Source: Platanthera guangdongensis (lineage: Eukaryota; Streptophyta; Magnoliopsida; Asparagales; Orchidaceae). Taken from it: a stretch of 64,000 nucleotides of DNA. The DNA lies in assembly GCA_039583875.1 (NCBI GenBank), contig CM077159.1, positions 103,439,287 to 103,503,286 of the forward strand, given 5' to 3'. The position numbers and the translations under genes are program-made. The notes under the pieces were generated by a model. It searched no databases. It was not told where the DNA came from and was given only the letters and a program-made list of their open reading frames with translations. Below are positions 11,155 to 21,729 of the stretch, piece after piece (within the stretch, counting starts at the first letter, position 1; every line of letters starts with the position of its first letter).

Positions 11155-11830
11155 GGAGGTTGCTTGACAAATGGTCGGGCAACCTTTCCCCTTGTTTGCA
11201 TTAGTGGTTAGCGTTATACCATACACACACCGATATGTCATCAGCACGTCTTGGCTAAAGCACGAACACTACACTCATGAGCATAAAGAAGTATACGGGG
11301 CATATTATGTAGTATGGGATGCATAATATGTGTTTGTATATGGATCCACCATAGGAGGCAACATGTGAGGGTTATGTAGTATGGGATGCATAACCTCACC
11401 ACATGAATGCGGCTAGCACGTTTTCTTTTTTTGTTGCATGGGAATGTTATGTAGTATGGGATGCATAACATTTTCATGTGTACGCCGCCCATGGCATGCA
11501 TTAAGGCCTTTTTTTTAGAATGCATAGCACATCATGCATAGCATAACATTTCATAAGCACAACGTGTTAAGCTAAAGATTTGCAAGATGACATATGTACA
11601 CACATGGTTTTGAGTCAAAAAGAATACAAATACATGCATTCATGGTTTAGGCACATGAGTTAGTATGATGGTGGTGAACCATCTTAGGTTAAGCATAACA
11701 TCATCATGATAAAACAACTCCCAGAGCAAGTTTTGCGGTTGAAGTTCATATTTAAGTGTGTTTGTCTGTACCGGGTAGTTTTGTTCTAGCTGTTGGGCTA
11801 AGTTTCGTCTAAAGCTTGTGCGATTATAGG
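11155..11830 (+). other. Untranslated leader of Tekay-1
   Basis: AT-rich leader of about 675 nt lies between the PBS and the gag ATG. It carries three related hairpins (11301-11476, listed separately) followed by a non-repetitive AT-rich part. No ORF of interest was seen. Confidence 0.7.
11301..11476 (+). promoter_or_regulatory. Three leader hairpins with identical loop and covarying stems
   Basis: The 12-nt loop TAGTATGGGATG occurs three times, each time flanked by TTATG and CATAA extended by different but complementary bases. Hairpin 1 pairs CATATTATG (11301-11309) with CATAATATG (11322-11330). Hairpin 2 pairs GAGG(G)TTATG with CATAACCTC (ending about 11397). Hairpin 3 pairs AATGTTATG with CATAACATT, and its stem can extend to about 16 pairs including G-U. 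They sit in the genomic RNA leader, where packaging or dimerisation signals lie in other retroelements. The function here is inferred only. Confidence 0.75.
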
Positions 11831-13159
11831 ATGGCGAGACGTCCTGCAACGAGGTCGACCCCCCAATCTGAGGGTGAGACGTCAGGAGCGCAGAGCGAGG
11901 CGTTGGTAGAAAACCTGCGGCAGAGTAATGAGACCTTATCGAGGCAGGTGGTGGCTATGCAGGCTCAGATTCAGTCCCTTGTGGCAGTGGAGGCGGGACA
12001 GGCCCCGAGAGTTCCGGACCCCGCTGAGGGGGTAGCTGTTCCTGCCCCTCCTGCTCCTCCCGTGCCTTTGGTTGTTGTGCCCCCGGAGATGGCGTTTATA
12101 TCCTAGTTTCAGTGACTGAGACCCCCTACTTATGATGGGCAAGCAGATTTCATGATTTTGGATGACTGGCTGATTACTATTGAGGAGATGTTCTCTTATT
12201 CGGGGATTTCGGATGATCAGAGAGTGATGCTCGCTGCCTACCAGCTCAAGGGCTTAGCAAAGAATTGGTGGTTGAGGGACAAAGAGAGCTTGGTGGCAGG
12301 ATGCTCTTGGGAGTTATTTAAGGGGATGCTGTTGAGTAAGTTTTTGCCTTCAGTCGAGAGGGACCGGCTGATGAATGACTTTCTCCATTTAAAGCAGAGG
12401 AAACTCACGGTCAGTGAGTATGAGATTGAGTTTAGTAAATTGAGTCGGTTTGCTCCTGGTCTGGTGAGTGTTGAAGCAGACCGAGTTAAGCGATTTCTGG
12501 GTGGACTGAGAAGTGACATTCAGCAGTTAGCGAATGCCTACGATGCAGTCAGTTATGCCAGCGTGGTCGAAGCTGCCTTGAGGGTTGAGGCCATTGAGAA
12601 TGCCAAGAATAGAGGTCAGCAGTTGTGGAAGGATAAGCGAAAGTCCGGTGGAGGGAAGAGCCCTCAGGAACCCGATGCGGTCTCAAGAAAGAAGAGCAAA
12701 GAGGTTTGTAGTTTCTGTGGCCGACCAGGCCACCCCTTTGAGAAGTGTTTCAAAAGGTTTGGAGCGCAGAAGAAGGAACAGGTGCACGCAATTCAGGGTG
12801 CTCCCAGAGGAGACTTGGTGTGTGCCTTGTGTGGAAGGAAGGGGCATGAGGCTGCCCGTTGCTGGTCGAGAGATAAAGTCTGTTTTCAGTGTGGGCAGAA
12901 GGGTCATCTCAAGACAAAGTGCCCACAGTCCCAGCATATTCTGCAGCCAGTACCCCTCCAGGCTTTGCCACCGCCTCAGCAATTGGATAGAGGAAAGGGG
13001 AAGCTGAATGTGCTTTCGGCAAACGAAGCACAGACTTCAACCCAGGTTATCTCAGGTTTGACTTCCCCTCAGTCGTTTCGTTATGATCCCTTTATGGTTG
13101 TAGTTTTCGTTTTAGCATTTGTTTCCTTAGATGCGTGCGCTATTTGTAGGACGATTTAA
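11831..13159 (+). pseudogene. gag: Tekay-1 gag, two nonsense codons
   Basis: Capsid-nucleocapsid polyprotein that would form virus-like particles and bind the genomic RNA. The ATG at 11831 (MARRPATRSTPQSEGE) opens a frame with a helical N-terminus and a Pro-rich linker. TAG (12104-12106) and TGA (about 12113-12115) interrupt it, and the same frame continues to 13159. It shows the retrotransposon gag signature (LKGLAKNWW, then FLHLKQRKLTVSEYEIEFSK). Three C-x2-C-x4-H-x4-C zinc knuckles follow, starting at about 12707, with further copies near 12820 and 12880. The frame ends in the first codons of pol, which is in the +1 frame. Lineage members usually have gag and pol fused, so a frameshift mutation is likely. 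Confidence 0.85.
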
Positions 13160-16100
13160 GGTAAAGAACCGCTGGGCGCGCGTTCTCTTCGATTCAGGCG
13201 CTACCCACTCGTTTGTGGCTAGAGCCTTCGTGGAGCGGTTCAGTTTGGGCCTAGATCGTGTTGGTGGTGCCTTTTGCGTTAAGTTCCCCTCCGGTGACTC
13301 TGTGGTTACGGACCTGGGTGTCCTTGATTGTCCGATTTTGTTGGGGGATTTTCTAGCCAAGGCAGATCTGAAGGTGATTGACCTGGAGGACTTCGATGTT
13401 ATCTTGGGCATGGACTGGTTGTCAAGGTACGATGCTGTGATCCAGTGCAAGGGTAAGCGCTTGGACTTCGTCAAGGACAACGGTCAGCCAGGGAGCGTTT
13501 ATGGGTATTCTCTCCAGGAGTCTCCAGTCATTTCTGCGGTGCGTGCTCGGAAGTTGCTTGATTCTGGTTGTTCTGCCTGTGTGGTCTCTCTGGTAGGGGC
13601 TGTTGTTAGAGTGCCGTGTTTGCAAGAGATCCCTGTGGTGTGTGACTTCTTCGATGTGTTTCCTGATGATCTTCCCGGTCTTCCACCTGATCGAGATGTC
13701 GAGTTTGCTATAGATTTGGAGCCAGGCACGTGTCCTATTGCCAAGGCGCCGTACCGGATGGCCCCGCGAGAGCTGGAAGAGTTGCGAATTCAGCTGGATG
13801 AGATGTTGGCAAAAGGGTTCATTAGGCCGAGTTCTTCACCATGGGGTGCTCCAGTGCTGTTCGTTAAAAATAAGGATGGGTCGATGAGGCTATGCATCGA
13901 CTATAGAGAACTGAACAAGGTTACTATTAAGAACAGGTACCCTTTGCCTCGAATTGACGATCTGTTTGACCAACTGCGTGGTAGTGCCGTGTTTTCCAAG
14001 ATAGATCTTCGATCGGGCTATCACCAGTTGAGGATTCGGGAGTCAGATGTTCCGCGGATGGCGTTCCGCTCTCGTCATGGGCATTTTGAGTTTTTAGTTA
14101 TGTCATTTGGTTTGACTAATGCGCCCTCAACTTTTATGGATCTGATGAACAGAGTTTTCAAGGACTTCCTGGATAAGTTTGTGATTGTCTTTATCGACGA
14201 TGTTTTGGTGTATTCTAAAGATGCGGAGGAGCATGATCGGCATTTGCGACTGGTCTTGGCGACTCTGAGAGACCATAAGCTATACGCCAAGCTGAACAAG
14301 TGCGAATTTTGGTTGCCTCAAGTTTCTTTTCTCGGCCACGTGGTGAATAAGGAGGGAATATCGGTGGACCCAGAAAAGATCGCTGCTGTTATGGAATGGG
14401 CGAGGCCTGTTACACCAAAAGAGATCAGAAGCTTCTTGGGCTTGGCTGGATATTATAGGAGATTCGTAGAGGGATTCTCTACTTTGTCTGCGCCGTTGAC
14501 CAGGTTGACGCAGAAGAATGCAGCCTTCATATGGGATAGCAAGTGTGAGGAGGCTTTTGAGGAATTAAAAAGAAGGTTATGTTCAGCTCCAGTTTTGTCT
14601 TTGCCTACTGAAGATAGTGAGTATGATATATATGTGGACGCGTCGCACGTCGGACTGGGCTGCGTTTTGATGCAGGGCGGGAAGGTGATTGCGTACGGGT
14701 CGAGGCAGCTAAAGACTCATGAGAGGAATTACCCTACGCATGACCTGGACTTTGCAGCCGTGATCTATGCGTTGAAATTGTGGAGGCATTTGCTGTATGG
14801 CGCGCAGTGCAAGATTTTCACGGATCATAAGAGTTTGAAGTATGTCTTCACTCAGAAAGAGTTGAATCTGCTCCAGCGGCGGTGGTTGGAGTACGTGGCC
14901 GACTATGATGTTGAAATCCAGTATCATCCGGGTAAGGCGAATGTGGTGGCCGATGCCCTAAGTCGGAAGTCAGGAAAGATTTTCAATCTCTCCGCCGAGC
15001 ATCTTGTGGAAGAGTTTCTTTTGATGGACATTTCTGTGGGAAGCTGCGATTCGCAGAGTAGCTTGGCAGTGGCAGAACCTTCGTGGATTGCGTTTACGCG
15101 ACTGCATCAGAAAGATGATCCCGATCTTTTGCATTTGTACCTTCGAGCTGAAAAAGGTGAATTACCAGATTTCTCTATAGATGATGCGGGTACCTTGAAG
15201 TATCGTGGCAGGTTTTGCATTCCCGCAGTTGGAGATATCCGGAATAGGGTGTGCAGAGAAGCCCACGGATCTAGTGTTGCCTACCATCCAGGGTCTACCA
15301 AAATGTACCATGATTTAAAGCAGATTGCCTGGTGGTATGGGATGAAGAAGGACATAGCCAGATTTGTTTCTGAGTGCTTCACTTGCAGGCGTGTGAAGGC
15401 CGACCATGGAAGGCCTGGTGGCAAGCTAACTCCCTTAGAGATTCCGATGTGGAAGTGGGAGAGTATCTCGATGGATTTCATCACAGGCTTACCAAGATCT
15501 CCTAAAGGGCATGATTCAGTTTGGGTGATCGTAGACAGATTGACGAAGAGTGCTCACTTCGTACCATTTAAGATCGATTATCCGATGAGGAAGATAGCCG
15601 AGCTGTATTTGGATGAGGTTATTAGATTACATGGTGTACCCGTGAGTATCATATCAGATCGAGACTCCAGGTTTACGTCTTGTTTTTGGAAGAGCCTTCA
15701 AGAAGGGTTGGGTACAGATTTGAGATATTCCACAGCTTATCATCCGCAGACCAATGGTCAGACGGAGCGAGTAAATCAGATTGTGGAAGATATGATCCGA
15801 TGCTATATTCTGGACCACGGAGGAGCGTGGGATGAGCGCTTGCGGCTTATGGAATTTGCGTATAATAACGGTTATCAAGAAAGCTTGCAAATGGCTCCTT
15901 TTGAAGCTTTATATGGGAGGCGCTGCAGTACTCCCTTGTTTTTGGCTGAGGTTGGCGAGAGGCCTTTGTTGGGTCCAGAAGCACTCGAGGAGATGGAAAC
16001 TGCTGTGAAGCTTATACGGGAAAAGCTTCGGATAGCCCAGGAGAGATATGAGAAAAATGCCAATCGGCGTAGATCGGATTTGGAATTTTTGGTGGGGGAC

Positions 16101-16508
16101 TCGGTGTTCTTAAAGGTCTCCCCGTTGATCGGAGTCAAGCGTTTTGGCAAGAACAGGAAGTTGGACCCGAGGTTCGTGGGGCCGTTTCCGATTGTTGAGC
16201 GGATTGGGATATCAGCTTATAGGCTGGCGTTGCCCGCAAATTTCCCTGGCGTGCATAATGTCTTCCACGTCAGTCAGCTGCGGAAATGTGTATCGAATGG
16301 CAGGCAAGTTTTGGATTCTGTGCCTCAGTTGGAGCCGAATCATTCTTATGTGGAGGTGCCTGTCCGCATTCTGGATTCTCAGGTTCGTGCGCTGCGGAAG
16401 AAGTCTATTCCGATGGTTAAAGTTTTATGGAGAAATCAGGATGTAGAAAGCGCGACTTGGGAGTTGGAGTCGGCTATGAGGGAGGCTTACCCTCATCTGT
16501 TTCCCTGA
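13131..16508 (+). CDS. pol: Tekay-1 pol polyprotein: PR-RT-RH-INT-chromodomain, intact
   Basis: An 1125-codon frame with ATG at 13131, preceded in frame by TAG. Protease: [16 protein letters not shown] near residue 20. [22 protein letters not shown] and catalytic [10 protein letters not shown] (about residues 353-362), with the chromovirus-type [15 protein letters not shown]. RNase [36 protein letters not shown]. Integrase: HHCC zinc region ([13 protein letters not shown] to [10 protein letters not shown]), then [19 protein letters not shown] and NGQTERVN, so the D,D,E residues are all present. The C-terminus ([16 protein letters not shown], then [15 protein letters not shown]) is chromodomain-like and would direct insertion to modified chromatin. 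All catalytic residues I can place are kept, which agrees with the low LTR divergence. It overlaps gag by 29 bp in another frame. Confidence 0.95.
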   Translation: MRALFVGRFKVKNRWARVLFDSGATHSFVARAFVERFSLGLDRVGGAFCVKFPSGDSVVTDLGVLDCPILLGDFLAKADLKVIDLEDFDVILGMDWLSRYDAVIQCKGKRLDFVKDNGQPGSVYGYSLQESPVISAVRARKLLDSGCSACVVSLVGAVVRVPCLQEIPVVCDFFDVFPDDLPGLPPDRDVEFAIDLEPGTCPIAKAPYRMAPRELEELRIQLDEMLAKGFIRPSSSPWGAPVLFVKNKDGSMRLCIDYRELNKVTIKNRYPLPRIDDLFDQLRGSAVFSKIDLRSGYHQLRIRESDVPRMAFRSRHGHFEFLVMSFGLTNAPSTFMDLMNRVFKDFLDKFVIVFIDDVLVYSKDAEEHDRHLRLVLATLRDHKLYAKLNKCEFWLPQVSFLGHVVNKEGISVDPEKIAAVMEWARPVTPKEIRSFLGLAGYYRRFVEGFSTLSAPLTRLTQKNAAFIWDSKCEEAFEELKRRLCSAPVLSLPTEDSEYDIYVDASHVGLGCVLMQGGKVIAYGSRQLKTHERNYPTHDLDFAAVIYALKLWRHLLYGAQCKIFTDHKSLKYVFTQKELNLLQRRWLEYVADYDVEIQYHPGKANVVADALSRKSGKIFNLSAEHLVEEFLLMDISVGSCDSQSSLAVAEPSWIAFTRLHQKDDPDLLHLYLRAEKGELPDFSIDDAGTLKYRGRFCIPAVGDIRNRVCREAHGSSVAYHPGSTKMYHDLKQIAWWYGMKKDIARFVSECFTCRRVKADHGRPGGKLTPLEIPMWKWESISMDFITGLPRSPKGHDSVWVIVDRLTKSAHFVPFKIDYPMRKIAELYLDEVIRLHGVPVSIISDRDSRFTSCFWKSLQEGLGTDLRYSTAYHPQTNGQTERVNQIVEDMIRCYILDHGGAWDERLRLMEFAYNNGYQESLQMAPFEALYGRRCSTPLFLAEVGERPLLGPEALEEMETAVKLIREKLRIAQERYEKNANRRRSDLEFLVGDSVFLKVSPLIGVKRFGKNRKLDPRFVGPFPIVERIGISAYRLALPANFPGVHNVFHVSQLRKCVSNGRQVLDSVPQLEPNHSYVEVPVRILDSQVRALRKKSIPMVKVLWRNQDVESATWELESAMREAYPHLFP

Positions 16509-16635
16509 GCTTGTGCCTGGTATGTTTTGTTTTATTTATGATTATATAGTCCTTTCCTGGCTCTTTCTCTCTCCTTCTTCATAGGAGTGTTGTGAGTAAA
16601 GTTTCGAGGCGAAACTTTCTTTTAGGGGGAGTGGC
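16509..16635 (+). promoter_or_regulatory. 3' untranslated region and PPT of Tekay-1
   Basis: A short T-rich region follows the pol stop and ends in the purine tract TTTTAGGGGGAGTGGC (about 16620-16635), directly before the 3' LTR start TGTAACGCC. Confidence 0.8.
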
Positions 16636-19600
16636 TGTAACGCCCCCGGTTTTTCTGTGTTTTGTTTGATTTTGGATTGGCGTTACGATGATGCATTTCC
16701 GGCCCTTCGTCGTTGTAGAGCGCGGTCCTAGCTCTGTAGGTTCCTTGTGTAGCCTGGTTGTAGCCAGTTGGCAAGTTTCCACAGCTAGCCGGAGTCTGTT
16801 TTGGTGACTCGGTTGGGCCTCTTAGGGAAATGCTTGCGTTTTGTCTTCGGGAGGTGTTAGCCCGAGTGTTCGATCGTCGGATGTTGTTTTCGACATCGCC
16901 GTTGTTTTCGTGGCTTGGTTGTTTAGCTACGGTGCGAGTTTTGGTCGAAATCCGAGATCGTTTGCCTTCGCGTCGTTTCGGCGTTGTTTTGTTAACTGCA
17001 TGTTTGTAATGTTTGCTGTGCTGTGCGTGGTCTGTTGTGGCTGAGCTTGTAGGCTGGTGCCTTGTCTCTTGTTTGCTAGGTGTTAGCAGGTTTCTTTTCT
17101 GTGTAAGTTTGGGTGACACGGCCTGGGTCACGCCCGTGACCCAGGGCGTGTCGTGCTCGGGCAGAGCTCCCGTTTCTCCGGTCGACGAATTTTTGGTCGA
17201 CGGGGTTTTTTTGTAGGAACACGGCCGTGACACGGGCGTGTCACGGGCGTGTCCCCCTTCGGTTCGTCGTGCTGTGCTCGATGGTCGTCAGGCGGTGTTT
17301 AGTGAGAACACGGCCCTGTCACGGGCGTGTCGTGTCGAACAAGGGCGTGACATTGGGGCGTGTCTCTCTGTTCGACGATCGGCGCTCCACGATCGTCGGG
17401 CGGTGTTCGAGTTGGTATACGGCCTGTGACACGGTCGTGTCACAGGGCGTGTCCCTTGCTTCGTCGAGCGGAGATCGACTTTCGTCGAGTGGGTAGGTGC
17501 ATGAGTACACGCCCCGTGACACGGGCGTGTCGGGCCGTGTCACGGGCGTGTCTGGGGGGCGTGTCCCGTGTTTTCGTCGAGTGGAGATCGGCGTTCGTCG
17601 AGTGTGTGAGTACACGCCCCGTGACACGGGCGTGTCGGGCCGTGTCACGGGCGTGTCTTGGGCGTGTTCCGTACTTTTTTCCTGAAATCATCTTTTGTTG
17701 CCGTGGACTGCTTTTCCTCCTCATTTTCATCGTTCCCGAGTCTGGAGAGCTTCCAGCGGAAGGGTTTTGAGAGGAGGTGGTGGTTGTTTTGGCCGGCGAT
17801 TTCGGGAGGGTTAGAGCCCGTTCTTCTCGTGTGATAGCGGATTCGGTTTGCTCTCGGCTAGATCTTCCCTTCCATGTAAGTTTTTCTTGATTTAGGGTTC
17901 GATTCCAGGAATTTCTAAATTTCTGATTTCTTTCTTCCCTCAAGTTTCAGCTTTGGTCTTCTAGGTGGCCGATCTTGCCGCCGGAGCCAAGCCGTGGTGC
18001 GGCTGTTGTTTGTTTTTCCGAAGAGGTAGAGGCAAGTGGCCCCTTGCCCTTGCCAAATTTATTTCTAACCCTTGATCTTTTTTATTTCTTCTGCAAAGCT
18101 CTGTTCTCTTTGTCCTTTTTCCTCCCTAGGGCAGCAGGTTAAGTTATTACATCAAGCTTTTAATCAAGTGCTGATTCTTCATTTCTTTTTCTGGAATTTT
18201 AATCAATGTTCTCTTTTGTCGGAGGTTTAGTTTCCAGTGGGTAGCTAGAGTTAGGGTGAGGTGGTTGTTAGTTACAGTTTAGGGTTAGTTGCGGTAGCTC
18301 CGAGTAGTTAGGACGGAACGGTGGGTTGAGATTAAATCTCCAACTCTCTGTTTTCGCGCATGAGAGGACTTAAGCTGCGATTTTAGCAAGACTTACGTTT
18401 ACCCTAAGTGGAAAGCGCTGACAGCGTCGAGTGAGCCGAGCTCACTCAACGCCGTCACTCAGCTTAGGTCTTGCGGCTAAGTATTTTTAGGCGTCAGGTG
18501 AGTGTAGTTTACTCAATGCTGCGTCGAGTGGGCTCGACATTTCTGTCCTGAGTTCATGTGTACCTTAGGATTGTTAGTGTGACTTTTCCCTTCCTTTAGG
18601 GGGTGGTATTGGGTGTTGGGCAAATTTTTGCTTGCCGACTCTTGGGTTGTGCCAGGTGGTGGAGTTTTAGTGGCCTCTCGAGGGGTGGATTTTGACGTGG
18701 AGATCTGTGGCCACCGCCTGTTTGCCCTGGTTTGGGTTGGTGTGTGGGACCCTAAAGCTGACACTGGCAACCCCTTAGCCCATTTTGTTGGATCTGATTT
18801 TGGTTATGTATTCAGATCCATGTTTTTGACCACTGCCACTTACCCACGTATTAGGAATGTTAGACTCTTTTGTTGAGCTTGTTGCTTTTATTGCTCGCAC
18901 TTGGTTTGCTTTGCTGTGCTTTAGACAGTGCTCTTTTCTTACTGTCATGCTCTTTCTTTTGCTTATAGCAGCTTGTTGTCGGGTTGGTAAACCCTTCTTT
19001 TTGCTCTTAACTCTAATGCTTTATTTACACTTTTGATTATTTCCTTGCTGAGGTGTTCTTTTCTTGAATGCCTCAGGTCCAGGTTGTAGCGGGTTCAGCG
19101 GCTAGTTCTTTTGGAGGGGCTGGTTTGTGGCCTCTTGGGTAGCGGAGACAACTGATCCCGATTCTGTGAGGTAGTTCTTTACTTTTCTGTATAGACATAC
19201 ATACTCACCAGTGGGTTCGTGTCGGGTTGTTGCCGCCCACTGGTGGCTTCTTGCGATGCTGGGTATGAACTTAAACTGCTGTTTTTGCCTATTAGTGGTT
19301 GTTTACTTGCTTCTGGGAAGGATTTTTGCTAGGTTGCATGTTAGATATTTTAAACCCTAAAAGCATTATTATATGTATATCATGCATAGCATAATTATAA
19401 AACAAAGTCACTATATTTCCTTAGCGTAAAAAGACTACTTTTTATATCTATTATATTCACTTTAGAGTCGTGCTTACCATGAGTTGTCCCTCGGGGACAC
19501 TCATGCTCACTAGGGTGTCAACTTAATTGAACCAAACTATTTTCTGCTGCGTATACTTATACTTTTAATTGTGGACTAGCTGATCCACCGTGCCGAGGGA

Positions 19601-19777
19601 TACGGCCAATCAACATAACTACTTTTCTTTCATAATTAATCAACGATTTTCCTTAATTCTAAGGTCTGGAGTTTTGCCTGAGCGCGTGCAGTTATCCCCT
19701 GTACGGCGTGGCATCATGGCACGTGTTTTCTCTTGCTCTGATACGATTTTATCATTGAGAAAATGCGGGTTGTGACA
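16636..19777 (+). repeat. 3' LTR of Tekay-1
   Basis: 3142 bp, exactly the length of the 5' LTR and nearly identical to it. Most differences noticed are single substitutions, many of them C/T or G/A. It is followed by the TSD GAGTG and then the interrupted copia accessory frame. Confidence 0.95.
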
Positions 19778-19782
19778 GAGTG

Positions 19783-20472
19783 GGTTGTTGATTAACTTGC
19801 AGAGGGGAAGATGGGATGCTGGTGATGTCTAGAGGTGGAGATGAAGGAGGGGTAGGCACAAGTGGAGGCTTCTGTGGAGGAAGGGGTGCTGGAAGAGATG
19901 GTTGAGATGGAGGGACCTCTTCAGCAGGGAAGGGAGTGGCCTTTACAGCCCTTGTGCTCTCAGAAGGTGGGATGGAAGAGGAAGAACCCTTGGAGGGTTT
20001 GAAGATACTCCTCTCCCACTTGCCAAACAGAGCGCATGTGAGGCGCTTGCTGGCATTTATGAAGATGGTCGGGGAGATCATACATTCAGCAGCCTTCTCT
20101 TGAAGAAAAACACCCAAAATTCTGTCGAAGCAGACTTCCTTCTTGTTGTTCTTTTTACTTATCAATTCAAAGAAGATTCTGCCCTAGTTGACACGTCTTT
20201 ATTCACCACGGTGCACATAACCAGAAATTGATGCCGGGTTATGTAGTCATGCGCTGAGTCCTTTCCCATTAGCACTTTCCCTACAATGTCTGCCAGAAAT
20301 TGGTACGCGACAGACAGTTGCTTCTTCAGCAGTTTGTTAGGGTTGCTCCTTGAAAAACCCATTAGCTTCAACATATCATTGTATTCCTCAGAATAAATGT
20401 CCATATTATCTTCTCTGTTTACTAATCCAAAAATCTCAGACAGAATCGCGGGAGAGAGGGAAACAGCAGTAT
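19783..20472 (-). pseudogene. Middle part of the copia additional ORF (plant transposon protein-like)
   Basis: The minus-strand frame entering from the Reina-1 border encodes NTAVSLSPAILSEIFGLVNR, then a helical stretch with YQFLADIVGKVLMG and DYITRHQFLVMCTVVNK. A one-base deletion near 20196-20202 and a TAG at 20184-20186 follow, after which the frame continues with FFELISKKNNKKEVCFDRIL and GVFLQEKAAECMI. A Ser/Pro-rich tail comes next and runs into the Tekay-1 insertion site. The pattern of an LSPEA-like start, a short helix array and a central stretch ending in K-x-x-x-x-W(stop)-GRIFFELI resembles the Pfam 'putative plant transposon protein' family (my recollection, not searched). It lies where SIRE elements carry an env-like ORF. 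The role is unknown. Confidence 0.65.
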
Positions 20473-20477
20473 TCCCT

Positions 20478-21729
20478 TGATGTAGGCCTCTACCGCGGAT
20501 ACTATATGGGTTACGGGAAAGAAACGGATGCCACACTCAATCCACAACCTCACACGCACTAGATTTAACCGCAGCGCACTCACAAATGTTTTATCACAGT
20601 TCACCAACGTACGGTAGCAACTCCGCGGGAAGGTCAAACGTACGGCTATAGGCCGACATTCTCCAAAGCTAAAAGGACCAATATTGGGTCCGACCGAGCG
20701 AAAGTTGTACCAAAGAGATCAACCCAAAGTGCGATCGAAAAATGGTAGATCTCTCCCAACAAAAATGCGGGGCTCGCCAAAGCCTTTCAGATATATCGCG
20801 ATTAAGATTGATGCAAATCCGAAAGGAAAGCCACGAAGAATCTAACGCTTCAAATCCAACGCAAAAATTAATTCCGACCACTAGAATATTAAGAGGGAAT
20901 CACACGTGAGTGGAGAGGATCGTTACCCAAGTCGAAATAGATGATTCCGACTACCTTTGAAAGGTCGCACTTCCACGGTTCCGCTGGAGTCGCGCCGGTT
21001 GGGGAGATAGATCGTCCGCCATGGCCGCTTCACACGAAGGTCCCGTTTCCTCGCCGTAGAAGGAGGCCCTTCTCGGATAAAACTTCACGAGAAGAGGGGC
21101 AGCCGGGTTATCTTCAAAGGGGGTTGCTCGGGTGGAGAGAAAGGTGGTCGAGTCCTCTTCCAAGTGGGTTGCTCGAGTGGAGGAGATAGGACGCCGGTCG
21201 GTTTGGGATTCTGGAGGTTGGGTTGAGGGTGGTGAGAGGAGGTGGATGCTTGGAAGAGGGGTTGGAGGAGTGGGCAGGCCGAAAGTTCTAGAGAGAGAGA
21301 GAGAGAGTGGAGGGGGCGGCCAAGAGAGGTAGAGAGAGAGAGGAGGATTAGCAAGAATAGGAAAGTTAGGGTTTCTTCTCATTCAACTTAAGTTAAACAA
21401 AGCATACATGCCTATATATAGGCTTAACAATAAGTCTTGGCTATATGTAGCCCAAAATAAAAATAATAATAACACACTAAATGGCTACATGCAGCCCTCA
21501 ATAAAATATCCAAAATAAAATAGCATACTAATAATAAGATAATTTCAGCTAGATATTTGTCTTGCGCCGCGGGCGGAAATTGTAGCGCCGCTCCATACGA
21601 ACACCACGGCGACGCGAGTCCTTTGTTGGAGACGAAGGAGGGTCTTCCGTTAGCGTTCCGTCATCAACAATTTGGGGGCCGTCATCAACTTGGGGTCCGT
21701 CGTCAACTTGCGGGCCGTCGTCGCCACCA
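20478..21729 (-). repeat. 3' LTR of Reina-1
   Basis: 1252 bp. On the minus strand it reads TGGTGGCGACGACGG ... GAGGCCTACATCA. Its first about 180 bp encode the C-terminus of pol. It carries a TATA box at 21411-21422 and a (GA)n stretch near 21295-21310. A 143-codon minus-strand frame in R-U5 (20951-21382) is Pro/Ser/Leu-rich and matches no family I know. I do not call it a gene. Confidence 0.92.
21411..21422 (-). promoter_or_regulatory. TATA box of Reina-1 3' LTR
   Basis: CCTATATATAGG is self-complementary and lies about 310 bp from the LTR start on the minus strand. The same box is in the 5' LTR at 27695-27706, where it would start the genomic RNA. Confidence 0.7.

Larger units (their letters stand above)
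8000..19777 (+). mobile_element. Tekay-1: Tekay/Del-like Ty3/gypsy chromovirus, nearly complete
   Basis: This 11.8-kb element has 3142-bp LTRs of equal length (8000-11141 and 16636-19777). The perfect 5-bp TSD GAGTG lies at 7995-7999 and 19778-19782. It has an initiator-Met PBS at 11144-11154, a gag with three zinc knuckles, an intact pol and a PPT before the 3' LTR. The LTR termini TGTAACGCCC...GTTGTGACA, the RT motif [10 protein letters not shown] and the C-terminal chromodomain-like tail fit the Tekay/Del lineage. I counted about 9 differences in the first 590 bp of the two LTRs, so it is the youngest insertion here. It interrupts the copia additional ORF. Confidence 0.95.

Noticed and set aside
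20951..21382. 143-codon Pro/Ser-rich ORF in Reina-1 LTR
   Set aside because: The equivalent region of the other LTR (27233-27666) is not open in the same way, and the composition follows the CT-rich DNA.
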